Source: CAYYAU01 sp964469765 [NCBI: uncultured Clostridia bacterium] | GTDB lineage: Bacteria; UBA6262; WVXT01; CAYYAU01 | Direction: 5' to 3' | DNA length: 6,724 nucleotides | Assembly: GCA_964469765.1 (NCBI GenBank) | Contig: CAYYAU010000064.1 | Span: 1 to 6,724 of the forward strand | Shown here: positions 6,619 to 6,724 of the stretch, piece after piece | How positions within the stretch are numbered: the stretch's first letter is position 1 | Layout: the number at the start of each line of letters is the position of its first letter | Program-made: the position numbers and the translations under genes | The notes under the pieces: model-generated | The model's input: the letters and a program-made list of their open reading frames with translations, nothing else | Told to the model about the DNA's origin: nothing | Database searches by the model: none

Positions 6619-6724
6619 ATGAAAAAGAGATTTTATATAATAGATGGGAATAGTTATATTCATAGGGCTTTTCATGCCTTACCATTTCTTAATGCTCCGG
6701 ATGGAACTCCAGTTAATGCATGTT
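6619..6724 (+). CDS. polA: DNA polymerase I, N-terminal 5'-3' exonuclease start (partial, runs off the right edge)
   Basis: Only 35 codons are in the window. They read as the start of the 5'-3' exonuclease (flap endonuclease) domain of Pol I: FYIIDGNSYIHRAFHALP (5-22), where Asp9 is the conserved first metal ligand and the S-Y-I-H-R-A-F-H-A-L-P run is diagnostic, followed by the usual ...G-x-P-x-N-A segment (29-34). Pol I removes the incised strand and fills the gap after excision repair and Okazaki processing, so it acts right after UvrB in the same pathway. The gap from uvrB is eight bases. A short standalone 5'-3' exonuclease would begin the same way; the polymerase part is not visible, so full-length polA is the likelier but unproven reading. 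Confidence 0.87.
   Translation, partial: MKKRFYIIDGNSYIHRAFHALPFLNAPDGTPVNAC

Larger units (their letters stand above)
2418..6724 (+). other. Putative operon nnrE-DUF72-surE-uvrB-polA
   Basis: Five genes run in one direction with gaps of 1, 11, 20 and 8 bases and no terminator-like hairpin between them. Two of the five (DUF72, uvrB) share the same AGAGGA ribosome site at the same distance from the start. Nothing between them leaves room for a promoter outside coding sequence, so expression from the 2203-2417 region is the simplest model. The right end of the operon is not in the window. Confidence 0.8.

Noticed and set aside
6436-6675. Minus-strand 79-codon open frame over the uvrB-polA junction
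   Set aside because: It is the antisense of the UVR domain and polA start; its Phe/Ser/Leu-rich translation is what A-rich coding DNA gives on the opposite strand.
1-6724. CRISPR arrays, tRNA or rRNA genes, insertion sequences, phage or toxin-antitoxin genes
   Set aside because: No regularly spaced repeats, cloverleaf segments, transposase motifs or terminal inverted repeats were seen; nearly all bases are accounted for by six genes and one intergenic region.

Overview
The window comes from an AT-rich bacterial chromosome (about one third G+C by eye). It has two halves that diverge from a 215-base intergenic region (2203-2417). The gene content (Sec signal peptide, split NAD(P)HX epimerase, surE, uvrB, polA, bacterial Shine-Dalgarno sites) is plainly bacterial. 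The combination of a low-GC genome and a large secreted beta-helix protein would suit an uncultivated candidate phylum such as Omnitrophota/Ratteibacteria or a relative, but this is a low-confidence guess and no marker in the window fixes the taxon.

Left half (1-2202, minus strand): one long open frame of 734 codons that starts with ATG at 2202-2200 behind a strong AGGAGG site and runs off the left edge without a stop. It encodes a secreted protein: signal peptide (1-24), a concanavalin A/LamG-like beta-sandwich (about 25-222), the N-terminal cap and first turns of a right-handed parallel beta-helix (about 232-312), an inserted domain (about 315-510), then at least nine further beta-helix rungs (514 to the edge). 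It is probably a polysaccharide-degrading or polysaccharide-binding enzyme; the substrate cannot be read from the sequence.

Middle (2203-2417): an AT-rich divergent regulatory region. It has a candidate sigma-70 type promoter in each direction, a perfect 7+3+7 inverted repeat on the leftward -10, and three TTTAAC/TTTACA direct repeats spaced 11 and 10 bases, a layout like the boxes bound by PhoB/PhoP/OmpR-family response regulators.

Right half (2418-6724, plus strand): a tight five-gene cluster with gaps of 1, 11, 20 and 8 bases, very likely one operon: nnrE (NAD(P)H-hydrate epimerase, epimerase domain only), a DUF72/YecE-family protein, surE (nucleoside monophosphatase), uvrB (excision-repair helicase subunit, full length) and the first 35 codons of polA (DNA polymerase I). 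The theme is housekeeping: metabolite repair, nucleotide clean-up and nucleotide excision repair. UvrB and Pol I act successively in the same repair pathway. No rRNA, tRNA, CRISPR array, insertion sequence or convincing rho-independent terminator was seen.
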